DNA of 64,000 nucleotides, taken from positions 496,001 through 560,000 of the forward strand of contig CP150554.1 in assembly GCA_049487715.1 (NCBI GenBank). The letters run 5' to 3'. This document shows positions 29,263 through 37,317 of the stretch, piece after piece. A program made the translations under genes and the position numbers. Numbering within the stretch: the first letter of the stretch is position 1; each line of letters starts with the position of its first letter. Origin of the DNA: Pycnococcus provasolii. Its lineage: Eukaryota; Chlorophyta; Pseudoscourfieldiophyceae; Pseudoscourfieldiales. The notes under the pieces were generated by a model. It ran no database searches and was not told the DNA's origin. It worked only from the letters and a program-made list of their open reading frames with translations.

Positions 29263-29504
29263 GATTGGATCATCGACTGGTTCATTGCTGATTTGATCTC
29301 GCATCGAGACCAAGACGGCGTCGCTTGCCGAGAAGGACTTTGCGACGCGTACGGAAAACCTCTCTGGACTGCGCGCTGCAGGAGTTTCACGCAAGCTGGA
29401 CTTGAAGAGGTGAAGGACGCACCGCGCCGTGCGAGCATGCGCCTCTCTCCCGTGCATCCTAAAAGAAATTTAGTTTAGGGTGTTCTGAAATAACGGTGTA
29501 ACTC
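29263..29504. other. UPF1 3' flank
   Basis: About 240 bp after the UPF1 stop, probably its 3' untranslated region, up to the end of repeat copy C. No coding signal is recognised. Confidence 0.4.
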
Positions 29505-29812
29505 ACTCCAAGACAACTCCTTTTCCCCACACATTGCACTCCTTTAGATACTCTAGTGGTAGGTAGAGTAGCAAATGCGACCCTTGAGTCATCGTGTTGA
29601 TGCACGGTTGGTGGCGATGGCGACGACAACAGCGACAAGAAACGCAAGTGGAGACCTCACACTACGCTTACGAAAGCGCCCTGATAGAGTGATACAACCT
29701 TCAAAATCACCTGCGCCGTGAACAAAAATGCGCGGTGCATGGCACCGGTGAATGAACGACCGTTGGACAAACTAAAGTGCAACTTCATAACGGAATGATG
29801 AGGGATCTCAGG
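29505..29812 (-). repeat. Dispersed 3'-gene-end element, copy C
   Basis: Read on the minus strand, it starts cctgagatccctcatcattc only 2 bp after the stop codon of the quinolinate phosphoribosyltransferase gene and runs in its sense. It is close to copy D: both have caccggtgccatgcac, a ctatcagggcgctttcgt block, a tcgccaccaaccgtgcatca block and a tatctaaaggagt block, in the same order and spacing. Identity by eye is roughly 85 percent; I did not compute it. Confidence 0.85.
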
Positions 29813-29814
29813 AG

Positions 29815-30927
29815 TTACACATTCTCAATATTGAGGCTAACGTCCAATGCGCGAACGGAGTGCGTGAGTGCGCCCACGGAAACGAACGTCACACCCGTCG
29901 CTCCAATGGCTGGTGCAGTATCGAGGTCAACATTCCCGCTAGCCTCCGTCTCCAGCCCGTCGTCCATGAGTGGCTTGAGAATCGCCAGAGCTTCCTCGAG
30001 CATCGTCGTGTCCACTCCTCCACCGTCCACGCGCTTCACCATGTTGTCAAGCATGATGCGCTTGAGGTGTTTGTGCTGACCCCACAGATTCACCACCTCT
30101 CGCACTTCCTCGAGTGTTCTTGTCTCGAGCTCGACGGGAATGTCGAGACTCTGGTTGGCAAGGTACACCTCCGTGTTATCAAGCGCCTGGCGTATGCCAC
30201 CCGCCGCGGCGATGTGGTTGTCCTTGATGAGAACCATGTCGTAGAGTCCCATTCGATGATTCTCCGCACCGCCGAGTAGAACAGCCCACTTGTCGAAAAC
30301 GCGAAGCCCGGGAACCGTCTTGCGCGTCTCCAGCACGCGCGCAGGCTTGGCGGCGTTCGCCATCGCGCGCGCGGCTGTCGCGATGCCTGACATGCGCTGC
30401 ATGTAGTTGAGCACGACTCGCTCGGCGACAAGGATGGCGCGCGCGCTTCCGCTGATGCTTGCGATAATTTTCCCCGTTTCGACTTGGTCTCCGTCGTTGA
30501 CGTTCCACTTCACGTCGAGTTGATCATCCACCTCGTCGAACACCCACTGCGCCACCTGCACACCCGCGACGGTTCCGTTTGACTTTGCGATCATCGTCGC
30601 GTTCGCCTTTGCCTGCATCGGTATGGTTGCTAGTGTGGTAACGTCGCCCGCGTCGCCCGCGTCTTCTTCGAGCGCGGCGCGTATTGTGGCGATTGCATCG
30701 GACGTGGGGTGGTACGGCATCGTAGCGGAGGTGGTAGCTAAAGAGAGACAAGTTCTGAAACATCTTGAAGACGACGAAGGAGATCTTGTTAAACAAGAAG
30801 AAGAGGAAGGTAATGAAGGTGAATGACGACGACAAGTGCGTGCAGATATGCGTTGGCGTTGAGAAGAAACAGAAATACCACCCAAGGCAGGAGGTGATGC
30901 GTATGACGCCATGGACGAATTCCACAT
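29815..30927 (-). CDS. QPT: Quinolinate phosphoribosyltransferase (NadC), probably plastid-targeted
   Basis: Up to 370 residues from ATG 30927 to TAA 29815-29817. It converts quinolinate and PRPP to nicotinate mononucleotide, CO2 and PPi. The first about 75 residues are Ser/Arg-rich and low in acids, like a plastid or mitochondrial transit peptide. The conserved enzyme begins near MPYHPTSDAIATIRAALEED. Family motifs include DVTTLATIP, an RVVLNYMQRMSGIAT helix, ETRKTVPGLRVFDKWAV then GGAENHRMGLYDMVLIKDNHI, an ELETRTLEEV strand, IMLDNM and LETEASGNV. The gene is convergent with UPF1 and divergent from quinolinate synthase, the preceding enzyme of the pathway. Confidence 0.95.
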   Translation of the reverse strand: MWNSSMASYASPPALGGISVSSQRQRISARTCRRHSPSLPSSSSCLTRSPSSSSRCFRTCLSLATTSATMPYHPTSDAIATIRAALEEDAGDAGDVTTLATIPMQAKANATMIAKSNGTVAGVQVAQWVFDEVDDQLDVKWNVNDGDQVETGKIIASISGSARAILVAERVVLNYMQRMSGIATAARAMANAAKPARVLETRKTVPGLRVFDKWAVLLGGAENHRMGLYDMVLIKDNHIAAAGGIRQALDNTEVYLANQSLDIPVELETRTLEEVREVVNLWGQHKHLKRIMLDNMVKRVDGGGVDTTMLEEALAILKPLMDDGLETEASGNVDLDTAPAIGATGVTFVSVGALTHSVRALDVSLNIENV

Positions 30928-31461
30928 CTTTGATCACGGGTGGTTGATCCCAAACTGATCCCAAACTCATCCCAAACACCAACCGGAGGGGATATTCTGA
31001 TAGTCCTATTCCGGTGTCCCCTAAAGTTGTGTTTTCCCCTGGATTTTCCCCTCCAGATGCTCTCCAGATAAATAGGGGGCACAAATCAAGAAAAATCACA
31101 AATCTATTAAATCCCCTACCAACCACCTTGTACTTCCTAGGCGTTGTTGTTCAACCCTCTTCCCCCGCGGGGGGGAGCCTCCCTTCCCTTCCCTGTCTGT
31201 CCGAGTTCCCTTTGACAAAAATATGCCACATTTGGTGGGTGGGCCCCACTCCGCCCGGCCCCGGCAGCCCGGCCTGCCCTCTCCCCCTGCCCCCGGCCGG
31301 CCCTGCCCCTGCCCCTGGGCCCTGGTGGGTGCACCGGTGGTGGGTTTGACAGACTAGATTGCAGCCACACAGTTCAGTTGTTTCATCCATCCCTCGAGTT
31401 CGTGGCGGCTGGTCTTTCTTTGTTGTTGGCTATCTATCGTGTGTGTATGATGATGATCTCC
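30928..31461. promoter_or_regulatory. Divergent promoter region between the two NAD-biosynthesis genes
   Basis: About 530 bp between the starts of the quinolinate phosphoribosyltransferase gene and the likely quinolinate synthase gene. It contains repeated tcccaaact words near 30947-30975, several ttttcccct words near 31030-31050, and a strongly C-rich block (about 31240-31330) with ccctgcccc repeats. No protein is encoded. Co-regulation of both genes from this region is inferred from position only. Confidence 0.55.
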
Positions 31462-33761
31462 ATGGCGTCATCTCCGTCTCTGTCGTCGTCATCAATGTCG
31501 TCATCTAGACCGCGGCGTCGGCGTCGTCATCACGACCGTCCATCACGCGACGTATCTATCGTGGTGGTTCTTTCTCTTCGTGTTTCTTTCGATTTCGAAG
31601 CCGCTTTTTCAAACATATATATAGTCCGTCGTCAACAAGATCACCCTTGGTGCAAACGGGCCTTGTAGGTTGCCCATCTGCACTCTCCTCGCCAACGCTC
31701 AGCTCCGTGCCTGAGTCGTTCCAGACAGTCGCGCGCACGCTCAGCGAGATCCCTACGAACGATGTCAAGGCGCGCGTCGCCGTCATGATGCAATTTGCCA
31801 CCAAGCTCGACGAATTCGACCAACCGGGAGACCGCGTGCCGCAGAACCGAGTCATGGGATGTGCCGCGGACACGTGGCTGGACGTCGCGCGCGGCGACGA
31901 CGGGTGCGTTGTCGTCAGAGGAACGTCCGCATCCACACTCACGCGAGGCGCTATCGGCGCGCTCGCCGCGGCGTGCGAAGCCATGACTCCGAACGACGTG
32001 CTCGCGCTCGAAGACGGCGACGTCGCCGCGCTCGCGCTGTCCGCCACCAACGAACAGCCAGCTATGGGCGGTGCACTGCGAAGGAGAGACAACGCAACCA
32101 CCTACGCGCTATGGTCAGCCGTGCGTGCGAGGGCGAGGAGGCTGCTTGCGACTTCCGCCGACGACGCCGGCACGTCCACGTCCACGTCCACGTCCACATC
32201 CACGTCCACATCCTCCTCAGCCGATGCCTTCCCCAGCCTCGTCATCGCCGCGAACGGAAACGTGTCGCCCAACGGCGCGTTCGCCGAGCAGCAGGCGCGG
32301 TACCTGAGTCCGAGCGACGACGAGGCGAGGCGACTTGCTGAGAGGCTCGAGAGGCTCAAGGTTGGCGTCGTCGCGCACTTTTACATGGACCCCGAAGTTC
32401 AAGGCCTGCTGATCCGCGCGTCGCGCTTCTATCCGCACATCTTTATCTCCGACAGCCTCGTCATGGCAGGGCGGGCGGTGGAGATGGCGCGCGCAGGAGG
32501 GTGCCGCAGCGTGTTCGTCCTGGGCGTAGACTTCATGAGCGAAAACGTCGCGGCGATGCTCAAGGAGAACGACATGGGCGACGTGCGCGTGTATCGCATG
32601 GACGAGGCGCCAATTGGGTGCACGCTCGCGGATGCGGCGAACAGCGACGAGTACCACCAGTACCTCTCGTCCCCCGCGTCGCGGCGCGCCGAAGAACCGG
32701 CAGTGCACATCGTGTACATCAACACAAGCCTTCGCGCCAAGGCGCAGAGCGACCGGCTCGTGCCCACCATCACCTGCACGTCGAGCAACGTTGTGCGCAC
32801 CGTGCTGCAGGCGTTCCTGCAGCTTCCCGACAATGCGCACGTGTACTACGGACCGGACGCATACATGGGTGCGAACGTGCGAGAACTGCTTACTAGTCTC
32901 GCTGAGCTCGGCGACGACGCAGTGGCGGAAATTCACGAGGGGCACACCGCGAGCAGCGTCGCGGCTTGCCTGCCCCGCTTTCACTACTTCCAGGAAGGCA
33001 AGTGCGTGATTCACGAAATGTTCGGGTCGGACGTCGCCGACGTCGTGGCGGCGGAGTACGCCGACGCCTACGTCACGGCCCATCTGGAGGTGCCTGGCGA
33101 GATGTTCCGCCTGGCCCTGCTGAAGAGCCGAACCGGTTTTGGCGCGGTGGGATCGACGCAGACGATCCTCGACTTCATCAACGGCAAGGTGGACGCGGCG
33201 CTGGCGGCGATGCAGGAGGAGAAGGACGGTGGCGGCACCCTGACGGCGGAGCGAATCCGAGTCATTCTTGGAACGGAGGTGGGAATGCTCACGAGCATCG
33301 TCGAGAGCGTGCGCGACAAGCTGCGCGACAGCGGCCCCGTGGCGGCGGGCATCGAGGTTGAGATCATCATCCCTGTGAGCTCGGAGAGCGTTACGAGCGT
33401 CGAAGCATCGGGCGCGGGTGCGGGTGCGGGTGCCACAACCGACGAGGTGCTGGGCGGCGCGGTGGTTCTTCCTGGCCCTTCTGGAGGAGAGGGGTGCAGT
33501 GCCGAGGGTGGATGCGCGGCGTGCCCTTACATGAAGATGAACACGCTCGCTGCGGTGCATCGCACGCTGGATCTCTTGGAGGAGGAGTCCGAGTCGGCGT
33601 CCGCGCACCTTGCCGCTCAGGAGCCTGATGCGTACGCCGAGGACCTCGGCGACGGCAGCGAGAGCGTTGCAGCACGCGGATGTCGTCCGATCGTGCGCAT
33701 GCAGAGCTTCCAGGCGAAGGGCGTGTTTCCCGACGAGCTTGTAAGGACTGTGTCATCATGA
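31462..33761 (+). CDS. QS: Quinolinate synthase, SufE-NadA fusion (plastid type); first exon uncertain
   Basis: The enzyme condenses iminoaspartate and dihydroxyacetone phosphate to quinolinate using a 4Fe-4S cluster. The main open frame runs from 31509 to TGA 33759-33761. It lacks an ATG before the SufE domain, so an upstream exon is needed. ATG 31462 starts a transit-like peptide (MASSPSLSSSSMSSSRPRRR) in another frame, with splice choices such as donor 31552 to acceptor 31715 or 31580 to 31668; neither is proven. The SufE-like domain (about 31710-31870) has TLSEIPTNDVKARVAVMMQF and NRVMGCAADTWLDV, with its Cys. A Ser/Thr linker follows. NadA (from about 32340) has VVAHFYMDPEVQGLL, FVLGVDFMSENVAAML, YINTS, TCTSSNVV, YYGPDAYMGANV, CLPRFHYFQEGKCVIH, STQTI and a final CAACPYMKMNTL. 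Confidence 0.92.
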
Positions 33762-33939
33762 TTGTGTCTTTTTCTTTACTGCAAACTGTGCCCGTGTTTT
33801 CTTTCCCCCCTCTTGTGACAAGGCTGAGGGGTGTGTGACATTTGACTCCCAATCCCCTACTATTTTCGGGGAATCCGAAGTCCCTCCTCCTCCTCCCCCT
33901 CCTCCCCAATCAATCCTCTTGTCCTGTCATGTCCCCCTG

Positions 33940-34863
33940 ATGCTGCTCGTCGCGCTGTCGCTCGTGCTCCTGCTCGCGTCGCTGTACGTGCTCTCCCTGT
34001 ACGTGCCCGCAGTGCTCGCCACAGGCGCAGGCGCGACGGCTGACCGCAACCACCCGACGGAAATCGCACGGCGCGCCACGTGCGTGCTTGCCGTCGCATC
34101 TGTTTCGTGGTTGCCCGTGGCCTACTTGGTGGCGTCGCGGGGAACGTGCGAAGGGCTCACGCACGCACTGCTCGGCGTGCACGCTCACAGCGCCGCGCCG
34201 CCCGCCGCAGCCGCCGTGATGCTCGTCGCCATCTTCTATGGAGGCGTACTCGCGCTCGAGGGCAGAAATCGCGTGCGGGCTTTGCGCAGTACAACGTCAC
34301 AGCAAGCTGTGGCGAGCGCGTTCGACACGAGCCAGGGTGCCACCGTGCCGATGCTTCTGAGAAACTTGGTGGTTGCGCCACTGGGGGAGGAGTGGGTGTT
34401 CCGCGCTTGCACGCTCCCTCTCCTTCGCGTTCATGGGCATCTCGCGCCGTGGCCAGCTATCCTCACAGCCGCCTTCGCGTTTTCACTCGCGCACGCGCAC
34501 CACCACGTCACCTTGGATCGTTCCAGCAGACTTTTCGTCACCATCGCACATCCTGCCGCCTGTGCGTTGCAGATGACGTATACTGTACTATTCGGCACAT
34601 TCGCTGGCGCCCTCCTGCTTCGAACGGGCAGCCTCGCGGCGCCGCTCGCGGCGCACGTCGCCTGCAACGCATTGGGCTTCCCAAATTTCGACGCGGTGAT
34701 ACCCGCAAATCCAGGCACGCAGCGCTCGCTTGCGGTTGGCACAATCGTCGCGGGCATCGTTGCCTTCGCGGTTGCCATTCGGCCCGTCACATCCGCGGTG
34801 CACTCGAGCTGGACGCACTTGGAAAACGCCGGCGAGTGCGGGTCAGTGTACCTGTGGCGATGA
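33940..34863 (+). CDS. RCE1: CAAX prenyl protease 2, RCE1-like
   Basis: 307 residues from ATG 33940 to TGA 34861-34863. The GTG-started extension adds only Pro-rich sequence. RCE1 is an ER-membrane protease of the CPBP/ABI clan that removes the last three residues of prenylated CAAX proteins. Diagnostic motifs are RNLVVAPLGEEWVFRA (catalytic Glu pair with Arg), FSLAHAHHH, TYTVLFGTFAGALLLRTG and HVACNALGFPNFD (His and Asn), in the same order and spacing as animal and plant RCE1. About seven hydrophobic segments are visible, the first directly after the start. It lies 178 bp downstream of quinolinate synthase on the same strand and converges with RPN8 at 66 bp. Confidence 0.9.
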   Translation: MLLVALSLVLLLASLYVLSLYVPAVLATGAGATADRNHPTEIARRATCVLAVASVSWLPVAYLVASRGTCEGLTHALLGVHAHSAAPPAAAAVMLVAIFYGGVLALEGRNRVRALRSTTSQQAVASAFDTSQGATVPMLLRNLVVAPLGEEWVFRACTLPLLRVHGHLAPWPAILTAAFAFSLAHAHHHVTLDRSSRLFVTIAHPAACALQMTYTVLFGTFAGALLLRTGSLAAPLAAHVACNALGFPNFDAVIPANPGTQRSLAVGTIVAGIVAFAVAIRPVTSAVHSSWTHLENAGECGSVYLWR

Positions 34864-34929
34864 CACGGGACTTTGATGATTATTCATGTACCACAACAAG
34901 TGAATATAAAACTTTCAAATGTTTTACTC

Positions 34930-36123
34930 TCATGACTTAGCTGCGCCACTCTCCGTGGCGCCACTCTCCTTTTTGGTCGTATCGTCCTTTTTCGCACTCT
35001 TCGCCTCAGCCTCGCGGTTTGCCAACTTGTTGTTAATGAGGTTGTGCAGTGCAATCGTGCCGCGAGAGAGCGCCGCGGTGTAAACGCTAAGCATCATGTC
35101 GTTCGTTGTGACGGTGAGAGCGTCGCCAAGAGCGTCGCCGCCAGCCGCCGCCTCACCGGAGATCTCGGCGCCGTCCGTGTCCATCGCCGTCGCGGGGGAC
35201 ATGCCGGTGCCAGCCTCTCCGTTCGCTGGCTTCGTGGCGTTCGACGAAGCTGGCAGCGCGTTCAGCGCATCCTGAAGCTGCGCCATAATCTCCTGTGAAA
35301 GCGGAATTTCACCCGCGAGCACGTGGTCGACATACTTGCGAATCTCCTGCAGGCGCAGCTTGAGGCTTTCGAGGCTGCGGAACCGCTGCCTCGTTGTCTT
35401 GGACAGCTTGCTGTACGTTGCGTCGCGCACGTCGCGAAGGAGGTGCTCGACAGCGTTCTCCTCCGCCTCGTACGCACCCACCTGGCAGGGCACGTGCGCG
35501 AATGTACGGCTGTGTCCGACGTCCCGCGTGCTAGTCTCCTGCGTGCTCGGCTCACCGGCCTCGTCTCCACCCGCGGCGGAGATGAGCAACTGCTGTGACC
35601 CGCTCTCCTCGACGCCGACGAAAGCCTTACAAGGCAATCCTTCCTCCTTCGGCTGCGCGTCGACGAGCAGGAGGAGTGGGTGCGTTGAGAAGTCGCGCAT
35701 CAGCGCGTCGATGTCGATGTCGCTCTCACTGAGCGTCGTTCCCGTGCTGTACCATCCGACGACGCGTTCTTTGGCGTTGATCCTCTTGAACATCCGGAAC
35801 ATCGTCTCGAGGTAGCTGTGGTCGAGGAACCAGATGGACTTGTCCTTGTCATCCTCCTCGAAGGGCACGGCGAAGCTGTTGGTGACGTCGACGCGTCCCT
35901 TGTACGTCTCTCCGAGGAGCACGCCTATGACCCTCTTCTTGGTGTCCTTGGCGACTCTGTTGTAGTGGTCGAGCACGCTCAGCAGGACGAGCGGGTGCAC
36001 GACGACGAGTGATGGCGGGAGCGGTCCCTTGGAGGCTCCCCCAGAGGCTCCCCCAGAGGCGGCAGCATCCTTCAACTCCCCGGCAGCCTCCCCATCAGGA
36101 CTTGATTTGTCGTCAGCAGCCAT
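34930..36123 (-). CDS. RPN8: 26S proteasome regulatory subunit RPN8 (PSMD7), MPN domain
   Basis: 397 residues from ATG 36123 to TGA 34930-34932. RPN8 pairs with the deubiquitinase RPN11 in the proteasome lid. The MPN domain starts VVHPLVLLSVLDHYNRVAKD, followed by KKRVIGVLLGETYKGRVDVT, SFAVPFEEDDKDKSIWFLDH and RVVGWYSTG. The zinc-binding H-x-H-x10-D signature of active JAMM enzymes is absent, as expected for RPN8. The C-terminal half has VGAYEAEENAVEHLLRDVRD, a helical region with QEIRKYVDHVLAGEIPLSQE, and TIALHNLINNKLANREAE before a Lys/Glu-rich tail. Compared with human PSMD7 there is a 15-20 residue Gly/Glu/Thr insert before GHSRTFAHVPCQVG. The start directly follows an Ala/Asp/Ser-rich leader. 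Confidence 0.96.
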   Translation of the reverse strand: MAADDKSSPDGEAAGELKDAAASGGASGGASKGPLPPSLVVVHPLVLLSVLDHYNRVAKDTKKRVIGVLLGETYKGRVDVTNSFAVPFEEDDKDKSIWFLDHSYLETMFRMFKRINAKERVVGWYSTGTTLSESDIDIDALMRDFSTHPLLLLVDAQPKEEGLPCKAFVGVEESGSQQLLISAAGGDEAGEPSTQETSTRDVGHSRTFAHVPCQVGAYEAEENAVEHLLRDVRDATYSKLSKTTRQRFRSLESLKLRLQEIRKYVDHVLAGEIPLSQEIMAQLQDALNALPASSNATKPANGEAGTGMSPATAMDTDGAEISGEAAAGGDALGDALTVTTNDMMLSVYTAALSRGTIALHNLINNKLANREAEAKSAKKDDTTKKESGATESGAAKS

Positions 36124-36514
36124 ATATAGACAGACTATCTATGCGAGAGCGAGCGAGCAAGCGAGAGAGGGCAATGGAAATGAAGGTTTGGGCAATGACG
36201 GGAGAGATGAGATGGGATGGGGAGTGTGCGCGGGAGACTTCGTTCCATCATCAGGGTCCCGAGGGGGCAGGGAGATCTAGATGGCAGGGGGCAAAAACCT
36301 AAGAAAAACCTAAAAGCCTAAAAGCATGGAAACCCTACCCTACTGTAGGGCCTAGACTAAAATTTAAGGTAAAAGCAGAGGCAGAAAGAACTTGTTCGGG
36401 GTTAGCAGTTCGGGTTTTCAAGTATCTGTAATGTTTACTCGAGAATGATTGTTACAAGAGCGCGTGCCTTACATGCGTGCTGCATCGCGCCTCCGCGTCG
36501 TAACTCAAGACGTT

Positions 36515-36597
36515 TTCACATCAGGTTCTAGACTTGTTACGCCGCGGGCTAATCATTCAAATCACCGGTAGGAATCCCCTACAGGGATCCCCTCACA
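36515..36597 (+). repeat. 83 bp direct repeat, copy 1
   Basis: Base-for-base identical by eye to 37046-37128. It begins ttcacatcaggttctagac and ends ggatcccctcaca. Separation is 531 bp. Identity despite non-coding context implies a recent duplication or conversion. Confidence 0.9.
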
Positions 36598-37045
36598 CAC
36601 CCCCCTGAACCGCGCCGCGTGTTGTTGCGCGCGTCGCGTTCACTCTCTCTCTGTCTTGCCGAGCGCAGTGCAGTGATCCCTTCGGTAGATGCTGGAGTGG
36701 ACCATGATCGAGTTTGAACGTCGTGTCGACATTCTTTCCGTTCCTTTTCTCCACTCTTTTGAATGGCTCATGGTTCAAAGCATGGACACTCATGCTTTGC
36801 TCCCTAGTCTTCTTAGAGGCCTCCTAGGCCTTCCTCTTTTCCTTACCTCTGCCTTTTACTTTCATTCTAGTAACAAACCTTTTTACCTTAAGCACTTTCT
36901 TCACCTTAAGGTCTTCTACCTACAACATGATGGCTTGCACGAGGCCACGAGCGCCTGCGAGTCTAGGTAGACTGGCGTGGGCCCAGGCTGCGGGTGGCGA
37001 ATCTCGCTGAGGAAGTTTCGCGTGCACTCGATTCGCTTGATGTGC

Positions 37046-37128
37046 TTCACATCAGGTTCTAGACTTGTTACGCCGCGGGCTAATCATTCAAATCACCGGT
37101 AGGAATCCCCTACAGGGATCCCCTCACA
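37046..37128 (+). repeat. 83 bp direct repeat, copy 2
   Basis: Identical to 36515-36597. The 22 bp companion repeat lies 14 bp downstream here but about 90 bp upstream of copy 1, so the two repeats are in opposite order around the two copies. Confidence 0.9.
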
Positions 37129-37317
37129 GTATCCCCTACAAGTAGCAGTTCGGGTTTTCAAGTACAAGTACTTTTAGCAATTCGGGTTTTCCTTTTCGGG
37201 TTTTGTTTCGGGTTTTTGTTCTTTTGTTTCGGGTTCCCCCAGAGTTCCCCCTGCAGGCCCTTGCCACTTGCAACTTGCAAGGCTTCTTCTGATCAGGTCT
37301 TCTTCTTGCTCGGAATC

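Larger units (their letters stand above)
36124..37317. other. Intergenic region, about 1.2 kb, with direct repeats
   Basis: The spacer lies upstream of RPN8 and of the sialyltransferase gene (divergent). It contains an 83 bp direct repeat (36515-36597 and 37046-37128), a 22 bp direct repeat (36403-36424 and 37143-37164), and many cgggttt words before the sialyltransferase start. A 93-codon open frame at 36689-36970 has no supporting features. Confidence 0.6.

Noticed and set aside
32217-33608. 463-codon open frame antisense to quinolinate synthase
   Set aside because: Shadow of a conserved gene; composition (Arg, His, Val, Leu) is typical of antisense GC-rich frames.
34930-36123. Active deubiquitinase reading of the MPN domain
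   Set aside because: The H-x-H-x10-D zinc motif is missing and the sequence matches RPN8, the inactive partner of RPN11.
36689-36970. 93-codon open frame in the RPN8-sialyltransferase spacer
   Set aside because: Biased Leu/Phe/His composition, no motif, lies between repeats and has no splice context.
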